The position numbers and the translations under genes were made by a program. From Moorella sp. UBA4076 (lineage in GTDB: Bacteria > Bacillota > DSM-521 > Neomoorellales > Neomoorellaceae), in NCBI GenBank assembly GCA_002383405.1, contig DFYS01000096.1:1-6810 (forward strand): 6,810 nt of DNA, written 5' to 3'. Positions 1 to 5,566 of this stretch are shown here, one piece after another. Positions within the stretch are counted from its first letter, which is position 1. The number at the start of each line of letters is the position of its first letter. Below the pieces are notes generated by a model. That model saw nothing but the letters and a program-made list of their open reading frames with translations, was not told the DNA's origin and did no database searches.

Positions 1-111
1 CTGATTAAATTAAGCGGCCTGGAGAAAAAGCATATTTATAAACTTTTCCCCGGTAACCCCATCGGCGAGATCAGCCAGATCACCGGCCTGCCGATGCCCA
101 AGGAGTGTTAG
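1..111 (+). CDS. dsrC: DsrC/TusE-family sulfur carrier, C-terminal end (5' truncated by window)
   Basis: Frame 1 is open from the window edge to TAG at 109-111 and encodes the last 36 residues of a protein. The stretch YKLFPGNP followed by GLPMPKEC matches the C-terminal arm of DsrC/TusE proteins, which end in a pattern like Y-x-L-F-P-x-G-P then GLPKPxxC. DsrC is a small cytoplasmic protein that carries sulfur on C-terminal cysteines and is the partner of dissimilatory sulfite reductase; TusE is its tRNA-thiolation relative. The conserved CysB is present (codon 106-108) and is the final residue, whereas the family normally has one residue after it. The CysA position, with ten residues between it and CysB, is Ser (codon 73-75). 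That pattern is TusE-like, but the location three bases before dsrA argues for a Dsr role. The family call rests on the C-terminal motif alone. Confidence 0.78.
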   Translation: MIKLSGLEKKHIYKLFPGNPIGEISQITGLPMPKEC

Positions 112-114
112 CTG

Positions 115-1404
115 ATGGCGCAACCCGGTCCTGAATACCCCTTTTGCCGCCGGTTGATACAGGGGCCCTCGCCCAGTTTTATCCGCGAGCTGGCTGCCAG
201 CCGCTACCCTCTGGCGATGTATGAAAAGGGCCTCGAACAGGGCGCATCTGCATACGGCCATGGCGGCTATATCAGCATCCCTGAGTTACCGGCCGGGGTG
301 GCGGTACGCAGTAGTTGCTATCCGGAGATAATCGATGAATCCGCCTATGTCCGCATTCTGGCACCGGCTGGGGGCTGGTTGTCCGCCGGCACCCTGGAGG
401 AGCTGGCCGCCTGTGCTGAGGATTACGGTCGCGGGCTGGTGCACCTTACCAGCGGCGGCACCATTGAGTTCTACACTACCCGCGCGCAAATGGTCGCGAC
501 GGCAAGAAAATTGAATGCCGCCGGTCTGGATGTTGGCTCCACCGGCGATGACCTGCGCTGTCTGACAGCCTGTTGCGGTCCGGCCCGCTGTGAGATGGCC
601 CTGGTGGATGCCCCGGCCCTGGCCACCTACCTGGGCCAGCGCTTTATTGATGAGCAACAGTACCCCGGTTACCCCCAGAAGGTGAAAAGCGGTGTCTCCG
701 GGTGTCCTAACGACTGCATCCGCGCCATGATGCAAAAAGACCACTCCTTTATCGGTGTTTACCGGGATGTACCCCGGATCGATCATGAAACCCTGACTGT
801 CTGGCTGCAGAAGGGTGGCGACCTGGACCGGCTGATAGCCGCTTGCCCGGCCGGGGCTTTGAGCCGGTCAGAGGCGGCCGCGGAAGGCGATGCCGAAAGG
901 GGGAATTTGGATGGCGACAGAAGTTTTGCGGACGGAGAAGTTTTGGCGATTAATGCCACGAGGGAGAAGCCGGGGGCAGCCGGGCGGTTGCAATCGTTTG
1001 CCATGAATTCCGGGCGGCAAGCCGGCGGCCGCAAGTTGCCGGTTGAAACTGACGTCCAGGCGCCACCGGCCCCGTCTCTGGTTATCGATGCCGGCAAATG
1101 TCGGCGTTGCATGGCGTGTATCAACCTCTGCCCGGCTATTCGTCCCGGCCGGGAACGGGGGGTGGCCTGGGTAGCCGGTGGTAAATACGGTCATCGCGGC
1201 GCCGGCGGTCCTATGGTCGGCTATGTGCTGGTTCCCTTTATCCCAATTAAGGATGGGGATTATACAGCTATCGGCGACCTCTATGGTGCCTTCCTGGAAT
1301 TTTGGGCCGACAATGCCCGTAAAAAAGAACGAGTGGGCGATTTTATCACCCGCATCGGCCCCCGGCGGGTGCTTGAGGAGCTGGGCTGGAAGCGTTCACA
1401 GTGA
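115..1404 (+). CDS. dsrA: Dissimilatory sulfite reductase alpha subunit-like (DsrA)
   Basis: This is the alpha subunit of a siroheme sulfite reductase, which reduces sulfite with six electrons in the cytoplasm together with DsrB. It has 429 residues; typical DsrA has about 440. The N-terminal GPSPSF matches the DsrA GPWPSF region. The siroheme/[4Fe-4S] ligands are C153-X5-C159 and C197-X3-C201 (SGCPNDC), preceded by K189 and K191 in the substrate-anion region. A ferredoxin module has C329, C332, C335 and C339 followed by Pro. The C-terminal part (from about 350) is the usual DsrA tail. Residues about 250-320 form a Gly/Ala/Arg-rich linker roughly 60 residues longer than in canonical DsrA. The start at 115 has AGGAG at 101-105, inside the preceding gene. 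The stop TGA is followed directly by an in-frame TAA. The protein is more divergent than sulfate-reducer DsrA, so its substrate is not certain. Confidence 0.88.
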   Translation: MAQPGPEYPFCRRLIQGPSPSFIRELAASRYPLAMYEKGLEQGASAYGHGGYISIPELPAGVAVRSSCYPEIIDESAYVRILAPAGGWLSAGTLEELAACAEDYGRGLVHLTSGGTIEFYTTRAQMVATARKLNAAGLDVGSTGDDLRCLTACCGPARCEMALVDAPALATYLGQRFIDEQQYPGYPQKVKSGVSGCPNDCIRAMMQKDHSFIGVYRDVPRIDHETLTVWLQKGGDLDRLIAACPAGALSRSEAAAEGDAERGNLDGDRSFADGEVLAINATREKPGAAGRLQSFAMNSGRQAGGRKLPVETDVQAPPAPSLVIDAGKCRRCMACINLCPAIRPGRERGVAWVAGGKYGHRGAGGPMVGYVLVPFIPIKDGDYTAIGDLYGAFLEFWADNARKKERVGDFITRIGPRRVLEELGWKRSQ

Positions 1405-1469
1405 TAATGCTACGGCAAAAGTTCCAGCCGCCAGGTACGAACGGATGGAGCGGGTGCAAACGGAAGCAG

Positions 1470-1474
1470 AGAGG
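1470..1474 (+). promoter_or_regulatory. Ribosome binding site choosing the dsrB start
   Basis: AGAGG lies 9 bases before ATG 1484. An alternative in-frame ATG at 1445 has only a weak AGGT upstream. A farther in-frame ATG at 1178 lies deep inside dsrA. Both the site and the DsrB alignment favour 1484. Confidence 0.5.
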
Positions 1475-1483
1475 CGGGTGGGG

Positions 1484-2566
1484 ATGACGGCTGATATAAC
1501 GGAGTTGCCGGCGGGGATCATGCCCGACTACCGCCGGGAAATACCGCCGGAATTGCGGCAACGCCAGGGTAGCTGGGTATGGCATGAGCTGGTGCGCCCG
1601 GGCGTGCTCCGCCACCTGGGGGCGGACGGCGGTGAATTGTTCACGGTACGCATCCTGTTGCCGCCCAACGGCATCTTGAGCGCCCCCACCCTGCGGCAGC
1701 TGGCGCACTGGATCCGCAAATACGCTTTAACCGGTCGCCGTACGAGCCGCCAGGGGTTCGAGTTTGTCGGCGTCCAGCCGGCCGTACTGGGAGAGATGCT
1801 CGCGGAGCTGCAGGCCGCCGGCTTTCCGGCCGGGGGTACGGGTAACACCCTGCACCAGGTCAAGTGCTGCACCTCTTTTATCCACTGCCAGAACGCGGCC
1901 ATCGATGCCCCCAGCATTGCTCAGGTGATCACCGATTACTTTTATGATGATTTTTTGCACCCGGAACTACCGGCGGCTTTGAAGATATCGGTAAGTGGTT
2001 GTCCCAACCAGTGCGGCGGCGGGGTGGAGGCCGATATCGGCATTATGGGCCGCTATGAATCGATACCCGAGGTGGATGAAGAGGGATTTCTGAACGCCAA
2101 TATCGATATCGGCCTGCTGTTATCCTGGTGTCCCACCGGCGCTATCCAACCGCGGGAAACGGCCCGGGGGACATTGGTCACCATTGATGCCGGTCGATGT
2201 GCCCGTTGCACCTCCTGCGTCCAGGTGGCTCCGGAAGGGATCAAACTGCAGCAGAGAAGTTATGCTGCCATCGCCGTTGGTGGCCACGGCGGCAACAGCC
2301 GGTACGGGTCGGAAATGGCGACCGTCGTCTGGCCGCGGGTAACGGCGCAGCCGCTGCAATACGGCCAGCTGCTGGAAAGAATCGCGGCAATCATTAACTA
2401 CTGGCGGCGGGTTGGTATACCGGGGGAAAGGCTGGCCGCGTGCCTCCAGCGTACGGGATGGGAAGAGTTCTTAGCCGGCGTCGGCGCCGAACCCTTCGCG
2501 GAACCAGGTACAGGCCGGCGTGCTGTCGCCAACAAACGGAAGGGAATAGAGGCAGGACAACTCTAA
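1484..2566 (+). CDS. dsrB: Dissimilatory sulfite reductase beta subunit-like (DsrB)
   Basis: This is the beta subunit partner of the preceding DsrA, 360 residues from ATG 1484 (canonical DsrB about 380). The N-terminal part aligns with DsrB around GSWVWHELVRPGV, and the ACPTAAI-type segment appears as WCPTGAI. Siroheme/[4Fe-4S] ligands are C129-X5-C135 and C173-X3-C177 (SGCPNQC). From memory of D. vulgaris DsrB, the usual beta pattern is one Cys in WIHC plus a CC-x3-C group, so this subunit carries the alpha-type arrangement. The ferredoxin module has C239, C242 and C245, but the fourth ligand position is Ala249 (GCT at 2228-2230), still followed by Pro. The reading frame is intact, so this is not a decayed gene. 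ATG 1445 is a possible alternative start that adds 13 residues. The gene lies 79 bases after dsrA, presumably in the same transcript. Confidence 0.87.
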   Translation: MTADITELPAGIMPDYRREIPPELRQRQGSWVWHELVRPGVLRHLGADGGELFTVRILLPPNGILSAPTLRQLAHWIRKYALTGRRTSRQGFEFVGVQPAVLGEMLAELQAAGFPAGGTGNTLHQVKCCTSFIHCQNAAIDAPSIAQVITDYFYDDFLHPELPAALKISVSGCPNQCGGGVEADIGIMGRYESIPEVDEEGFLNANIDIGLLLSWCPTGAIQPRETARGTLVTIDAGRCARCTSCVQVAPEGIKLQQRSYAAIAVGGHGGNSRYGSEMATVVWPRVTAQPLQYGQLLERIAAIINYWRRVGIPGERLAACLQRTGWEEFLAGVGAEPFAEPGTGRRAVANKRKGIEAGQL

Positions 2567-2591
2567 TCAGGAACTCAGCCCTCAACTTGCA

Positions 2592-2639
2592 TCCTGCCTC
2601 CTGTTTCTATTCTCCCACTTCTCACCTCCCACTTCTCAC
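2592..2639 (+). repeat. Pyrimidine-rich low-complexity intergenic repeat
   Basis: The dsrB-dsrN gap is almost entirely C/T. It holds TCCTGCCTCCTGT (2592-2604) and two direct copies of TCCCACTTCTCAC (2613-2625 and 2627-2639) separated by one base. The first element is the exact reverse complement of ACAGGAGGCAGGA at 5191-5203 after tusA. The tract ends just before the AGGAGG of dsrN. It has no evident coding content and looks like a dispersed intergenic repeat. Confidence 0.7.
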
Positions 2640-2660
2640 ATTGCATTCAGGAGGTGCCCC

Positions 2661-4034
2661 ATGCGCCTGGTAATTGCCGCGCCCCACGGGCGCTCGGGTA
2701 AAACGACCATTACCCTGGGCCTGATTGTTGCTCTGCGACAAAAGGGGCTGGTAGTCCAGCCTTTCAAAAAGGGCCCGGACTTTATCGATCCCAGCTGGCT
2801 GACCCTGGCCGCCGGCCGCCCCTGCCGCAACCTGGATCTCTATTTCCTGCCGCCGGAAAAGCTGAAGCGGCATTTCAGCGCCAGTTGCCGGGGCGCCGAC
2901 CTGGGGTTAATCGAAGGGGCGATGGGGCTTTATGACGGCCTGGACCTGGAAGGGAGCAACAGCACGGCCGCCGTTGCCGCTACCCTGCAGGCGCCCGTCC
3001 TCCTGGTCATTGATGCCGTACGGATGACCCGGAGCGCCGCGGCCATGGTGCAGGGGTTCCAGAATTTCGATCGGCGGGTGCAGATCGCCGGCGTGATCTT
3101 AAACCAGGTAGCCCGGCCGCGTCACGAAGACATGCTGCGGCGCTCCATTGAACACTATACCGGCCTGCCGGTCCTGGGCGCCCTGCCTAAAAATAAGGAT
3201 TTTGTCATCCCTGACCGCCACCTGGGTTTGGTCCCGGCGGCGGAAAATGAAACCCTTCATGCCGCCCTGACGGCGACGGGGGCGGCCATCGGGGCTGCTG
3301 TAGACATGGAGGCCCTGCTGGCCATTGCCAGCCAGGCCCCGAACCTGCCGCCAGTTGCGGTGACGCCGCTGCCGCCGCCGCGGGTGCGGATTGGTATATT
3401 TCAGGATCGCGCCTTTACCTTTTACTATCCGGAAAACCTGGAGGCTTTACAGGCCGCCGGCGCGATGCCGGTGGCTGTAGACAGCCTGGCCGCCGACCGG
3501 CTGCCGGCTATAGACGCTCTCTATATCGGCGGCGGTTTTCCTGAGGTTTTCGCCGCCCGCCTGGAAGCCAATGCGCCTTTGCGCCAGGCCGTCAAAGACG
3601 CTATCGAAGCCGGTATGCCCGTTTATGCCGAGTGCGGCGGGTTGATGTACCTGGCGCGGCGCCTCAATTACCAGGGGCGCTGGTATGCCATGAGCGGTGC
3701 TTTGCCCTTTGATGTGACCATGTCTTCCCGGCCCCAGGGTCACGGCTACACCGCGATGATGGTAGAGGCAGCAAGCCCCTTCTGGAGTCAGGGGGATCTG
3801 ATCCGCGGTCATGAGTTCCATCATTCGCGGGTAATCAACCTGGACCGCCGGGCTGTCCGCTTCCTGTACCGTGTCCAGCGCGGCTTCGGCATCGACGGGC
3901 GGGTGGACGGCATCATCTACCGCCATGTCCTGGCTGGGTACAACCACGTGTACGCCCCGGCGCATCCTGAATGGGCGGCCAATCTGGTCGCCCTGGCAGC
4001 AGGCAAAGAAAAATTAACAGCAGCAGCTTTGTAG
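2661..4034 (+). CDS. dsrN: CobB/CbiA-family glutamine amidotransferase, likely DsrN siroheme amidase
   Basis: This is an ATP- and glutamine-dependent amidase of the cobyrinate a,c-diamide synthase family. It has 457 residues, the normal length for CbiA. The N-terminal P-loop domain has GRSGKTT at 10-16, the substrate/ATP segment with KGPDFIDP at about 39-46, and EGAMGLYDG near residue 92. The C-terminal class I glutaminase domain has the nucleophile C325 in YAECGG and a likely catalytic His429 in GYNH, with a GHEFHHSR segment at 383-390. CbiA enzymes amidate tetrapyrrole acetate groups. In Dsr loci the family member is DsrN, which converts siroheme to siroamide, the DsrAB cofactor. Direct adjacency to dsrAB and the absence of other cobalamin genes favour DsrN, but the fold alone cannot exclude cobyrinate a,c-diamide synthase (CbiA). 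The start has AGGAGG at 2649-2654, six bases upstream. Confidence 0.85.
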   Translation: MRLVIAAPHGRSGKTTITLGLIVALRQKGLVVQPFKKGPDFIDPSWLTLAAGRPCRNLDLYFLPPEKLKRHFSASCRGADLGLIEGAMGLYDGLDLEGSNSTAAVAATLQAPVLLVIDAVRMTRSAAAMVQGFQNFDRRVQIAGVILNQVARPRHEDMLRRSIEHYTGLPVLGALPKNKDFVIPDRHLGLVPAAENETLHAALTATGAAIGAAVDMEALLAIASQAPNLPPVAVTPLPPPRVRIGIFQDRAFTFYYPENLEALQAAGAMPVAVDSLAADRLPAIDALYIGGGFPEVFAARLEANAPLRQAVKDAIEAGMPVYAECGGLMYLARRLNYQGRWYAMSGALPFDVTMSSRPQGHGYTAMMVEAASPFWSQGDLIRGHEFHHSRVINLDRRAVRFLYRVQRGFGIDGRVDGIIYRHVLAGYNHVYAPAHPEWAANLVALAAGKEKLTAAAL

Positions 4035-4058
4035 CAGGCATGAGGAGGAAATAAATCG

Positions 4059-4961
4059 ATGCCGGTAGGGGAGAGGCTGAAGAAACTGCGCGAAGAGCGA
4101 GGTATGTCCCTGGATGAACTGGCCGACCGCCTCGATATTGCCCCGGACTGTATGGTCGAAGTGGAGGCGGGCACCAGGCGCCTTTCGGCGGCCACCCTGG
4201 CGGAAGTAGCCGGGATCTTAGGGGTGGAGGGCACCTATTTCAGCGGGGATAATGGTAACAGTGATAAAGACGCTGTCGGAGCCAGGCTGCGGCGGCTGCG
4301 GGAACAACAGGGGATAACCTTAAGCGAGCTGAGCCGTCGTTCCGGCGTCTCCCTGGCGCATATCAGCGAGATTGAACGCTCGCGCTCGACTGCTTCCTTA
4401 AAGACCCTGGAGAAGCTGGCTGCAGTCCTGGAGGTTTCCACCAGCTCCCTGCTGCGTTCCAGCCAGGAGGATACCCTGGGGAATAAATTAAAGCGCCTGC
4501 GGGAAAAGATGGGCCTCACCCAGAAGGAGCTGGCTACCCAGGTGGGTATTTCCCACAGCCTCATCGGCCAGATTGAGACAGACCGTATCCAGCCTTCCCT
4601 GGCAACTCTGAGCAGTCTGGCCGAAGCCCTGGGGGTATCAACCTGCTATTTCCTCATGGAGGACGAAGAAGAGGATTTATATCTGGATTATCGTCTGCCG
4701 GCCGACATCAGGGATGCCCTGCGCCGCCCGGTGCTGCAACAGGTCGTCCGCGCCCTCTCCGGATGGGAAGAAACTGAGATACGGGGGTTGCTGGATTTTC
4801 TCCATTTACTAAATGAAAACCGCCGGCCGCTGAACGAGGCGGCGGAAGAGCAATACCAGGAGTTACGCTTTTTTTTAAGCCACAGCAGCGAGGAAGAACG
4901 CAACCTGGTGTTGAACATGATCCGCTTGCTGCAGGGCCATCTTCAGGAGGAAAAGGTTTAG
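4059..4961 (+). CDS. Transcriptional regulator with three tandem Xre-type HTH domains
   Basis: This is a 300-residue predicted DNA-binding protein of the Cro/C1 (HTH_3) type. Three similar helix-turn-helix units lie in tandem at residues about 4-61, 74-133 and 140-199. Each begins with a (K/R)L(K/R)(K/R)LRE motif. The third is the most canonical (TQKELATQVGISHSLIGQIE). An acidic stretch (EDEEED, 201-206) leads into a helical C-terminal region (about 210-300) in which I recognise no ligand-binding domain. Two cysteines, C31 and C196, are present but form no metal motif. The gene lies 24 bases after dsrN, has AGGAGG at 4043-4048 and overlaps tusA by one base, so it is very probably co-transcribed with the sulfite reductase genes. 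A role in regulating this operon is inference. A tandem triplication is unusual, since most family members have one HTH. Confidence 0.85.
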   Translation: MPVGERLKKLREERGMSLDELADRLDIAPDCMVEVEAGTRRLSAATLAEVAGILGVEGTYFSGDNGNSDKDAVGARLRRLREQQGITLSELSRRSGVSLAHISEIERSRSTASLKTLEKLAAVLEVSTSSLLRSSQEDTLGNKLKRLREKMGLTQKELATQVGISHSLIGQIETDRIQPSLATLSSLAEALGVSTCYFLMEDEEEDLYLDYRLPADIRDALRRPVLQQVVRALSGWEETEIRGLLDFLHLLNENRRPLNEAAEEQYQELRFFLSHSSEEERNLVLNMIRLLQGHLQEEKV

Positions 4962-5215
4962 TGAAACACCAGGTGCTTGATTGCCGGGGCATGAATTGTC
5001 CCGGACCGTTAATGGCTACGACCAAACAAATGCAGAAAATCAAGCCAGGAGATGTCCTGGAGGTGTGGGCGGATGACCTGGCTACCGAATTCGACCTGCC
5101 CGCCTGGTGCCAGAAGGCCGGCCACACGATGCTCAGTAAAGGGATCAGGGATGATTATTACTGCTACCTGATTCGCAAAAAGAGTCCAGTACAGGAGGCA
5201 GGAGGTAGGAAGTAG
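4961..5215 (+). CDS. tusA: TusA/SirA/YedF-family sulfur carrier protein
   Basis: This 84-residue protein of the TusA fold carries the signature D-C-R-G-M-N-C-P-G-P at residues 7-16; C13 is the conserved persulfide-carrying Cys. TusA proteins accept sulfur from cysteine desulfurase or rhodanese and pass it to DsrE/TusE/DsrC-type carriers. Additional cysteines are C8, C50 and C68. Translation starts at GTG 4961, which overlaps the TAG of the HTH gene (TAGTG), with AGGAGG at 4945-4950. The last seven residues (Q78-K84) are encoded by a purine-rich repeat rather than family sequence. The neighbours (DsrC-like, DsrAB, DsrN upstream) suggest sulfur delivery or removal for the reductase. selD downstream raises a second possibility, selenium handling, because TusA-like/YedF proteins are often linked to Se genes. 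Confidence 0.88.
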   Translation: MKHQVLDCRGMNCPGPLMATTKQMQKIKPGDVLEVWADDLATEFDLPAWCQKAGHTMLSKGIRDDYYCYLIRKKSPVQEAGGRK

Positions 5216-5224
5216 GAGGCAGGA
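5191..5224 (+). repeat. Purine-rich repeat overlapping the 3' end of tusA
   Basis: The sequence is almost pure A/G with AGGAGGCAGGA repeated at 5193-5203 and 5214-5224 (21-base offset). ACAGGAGGCAGGA (5191-5203) is the inverted copy of the tract at 2592-2604. The repeat supplies the last codons and the stop of tusA, so it probably inserted at or expanded into the gene end. It also contains spurious SD-like AGGAGG motifs. Confidence 0.7.
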
Positions 5225-5259
5225 AGGTCGGGAACTTGCCTCACCCCTCACTAGCCAGC

Positions 5260-5367
5260 ATTTTCATCCCTCTGCTGGTGCCCAGCACTTTAATCTCGGG
5301 TGACTCGCTCCCCAAGCAGGTATGCGACGCTATCCCGCCAGTTGAGTGCTGGGCGAGATGGACGTCT
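5260..5367 (-). repeat. Structured repeat, left copy (inverted relative to 6671-6805)
   Basis: The outer 30 bases (5260-5289) match the reverse complement of 6776-6805 at 28 of 30 positions, both differences being transitions. The inner end (5341-5367) matches the reverse complement of 6671-6694 apart from three extra bases and one substitution. CCCAGCACT (5281-5289) pairs with AGTGCTGGG (5345-5353) to form a long-range stem; the apical region contains a conserved GAGYGAG read on the minus strand. TGCTGG at 5273-5278 can also pair with CCAGCA at 5282-5287 or with CCAGCA at 5255-5260, so alternative folds exist. No transposase is present. The element could be a miniature mobile element, an extragenic palindrome or a noncoding RNA; the sequence does not decide. 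Confidence 0.75.
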
Positions 5368-5391
5368 GCCCGGTATTCCCGGGCCTTTTTA
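5368..5391 (+). terminator. Rho-independent terminator after tusA
   Basis: GCCCGG (5368-5373) pairs with CCGGGC (5379-5384) across a five-base loop and is followed by C and five T. It abuts the end of the structured repeat, lies about 150 bases past the tusA stop and before the selD promoter, and probably ends the dsr-tusA transcript. It has no counterpart next to the right repeat copy. Confidence 0.8.
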
Positions 5392-5434
5392 TATAGCTAA
5401 CTGAATTGTTCATACTACAATGGGGTGATTCTAA

Positions 5435-5488
5435 ATCGACTGGCCATTTGCTGGTTATAAGCGACAGAATACTTTGACTTCAGTCGAT
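5435..5488. repeat. 8-base inverted repeat upstream of selD
   Basis: ATCGACTG (5435-5442) and CAGTCGAT (5481-5488) are perfect reverse complements 38 bases apart. The right arm lies between the proposed -35 and -10 of selD, so this could be an operator with spaced half sites, or chance. Confidence 0.35.
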
Positions 5489-5501
5489 AAAGGTTTAGTA
5501 T
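5474..5501 (+). promoter_or_regulatory. Candidate sigma-A-type promoter for selD
   Basis: TTGACT (5474-5479, 5 of 6 to consensus) is followed after 16 bases by TAGTAT (5496-5501, 4 of 6). It would give a leader of about 60 bases before the selD ATG. It lies after the terminator, where a promoter is needed. TACAAT at 5416-5421 is an alternative -10 but lacks a good -35. Confidence 0.4.
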
Positions 5502-5546
5502 GCTTGTCTGTTATACATGGACGCGATAAAAGCTGGTAAAATAAAC

Positions 5547-5561
5547 AGGAGAGAGGGGTGA
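5547..5561 (+). promoter_or_regulatory. Ribosome binding site of selD
   Basis: AGGAG (5547-5551) and GGGGTGA (5555-5561) lie upstream of ATG 5567. The latter is suitably spaced for ATG 5567. AGGAG is better spaced for an in-frame GTG at 5558, which would add three residues. No comparable site precedes the internal ATG at 5657. Confidence 0.55.
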
Positions 5562-5566
5562 AGGTT

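Larger units (their letters stand above)
5216..5566. other. 351-base noncoding region between tusA and selD
   Basis: I see no credible gene here on either strand. It contains, in order, the end of the purine repeat, a structured repeat (5260-5367), an intrinsic terminator (5368-5391), an A/T-richer stretch with an 8-base inverted repeat, a candidate selD promoter and the selD ribosome binding site. The terminator makes selD a separate transcription unit. Confidence 0.7.

Noticed and set aside
1178..1483. Upstream start for dsrB giving a 462-residue protein overlapping dsrA by more than 200 bases
   Set aside because: The extra N-terminal residues are out-of-frame dsrA sequence, have no DsrB similarity, and a start with an SD site and correct DsrB alignment exists at 1484.
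115..2566. Assimilatory sulfite or nitrite reductase, or AsrC
   Set aside because: Two consecutive subunits, each with a siroheme motif and an inserted ferredoxin module, fit DsrA/DsrB; single-chain reductases do not have this layout.
5191..5224. CRISPR array or minisatellite
   Set aside because: Only two short imperfect units are present, without regular spacers.
5260..5367. tRNA-Sec (selC) or another tRNA near selD
   Set aside because: There is no acceptor stem with CCA-side pairing, no TTC arm sequence and no anticodon loop; the stem layout does not fit.
5260..5391. Known riboswitch (cobalamin, Moco, fluoride, T-box)
   Set aside because: I could not find the conserved boxes of any of these classes; the structure is left unnamed.
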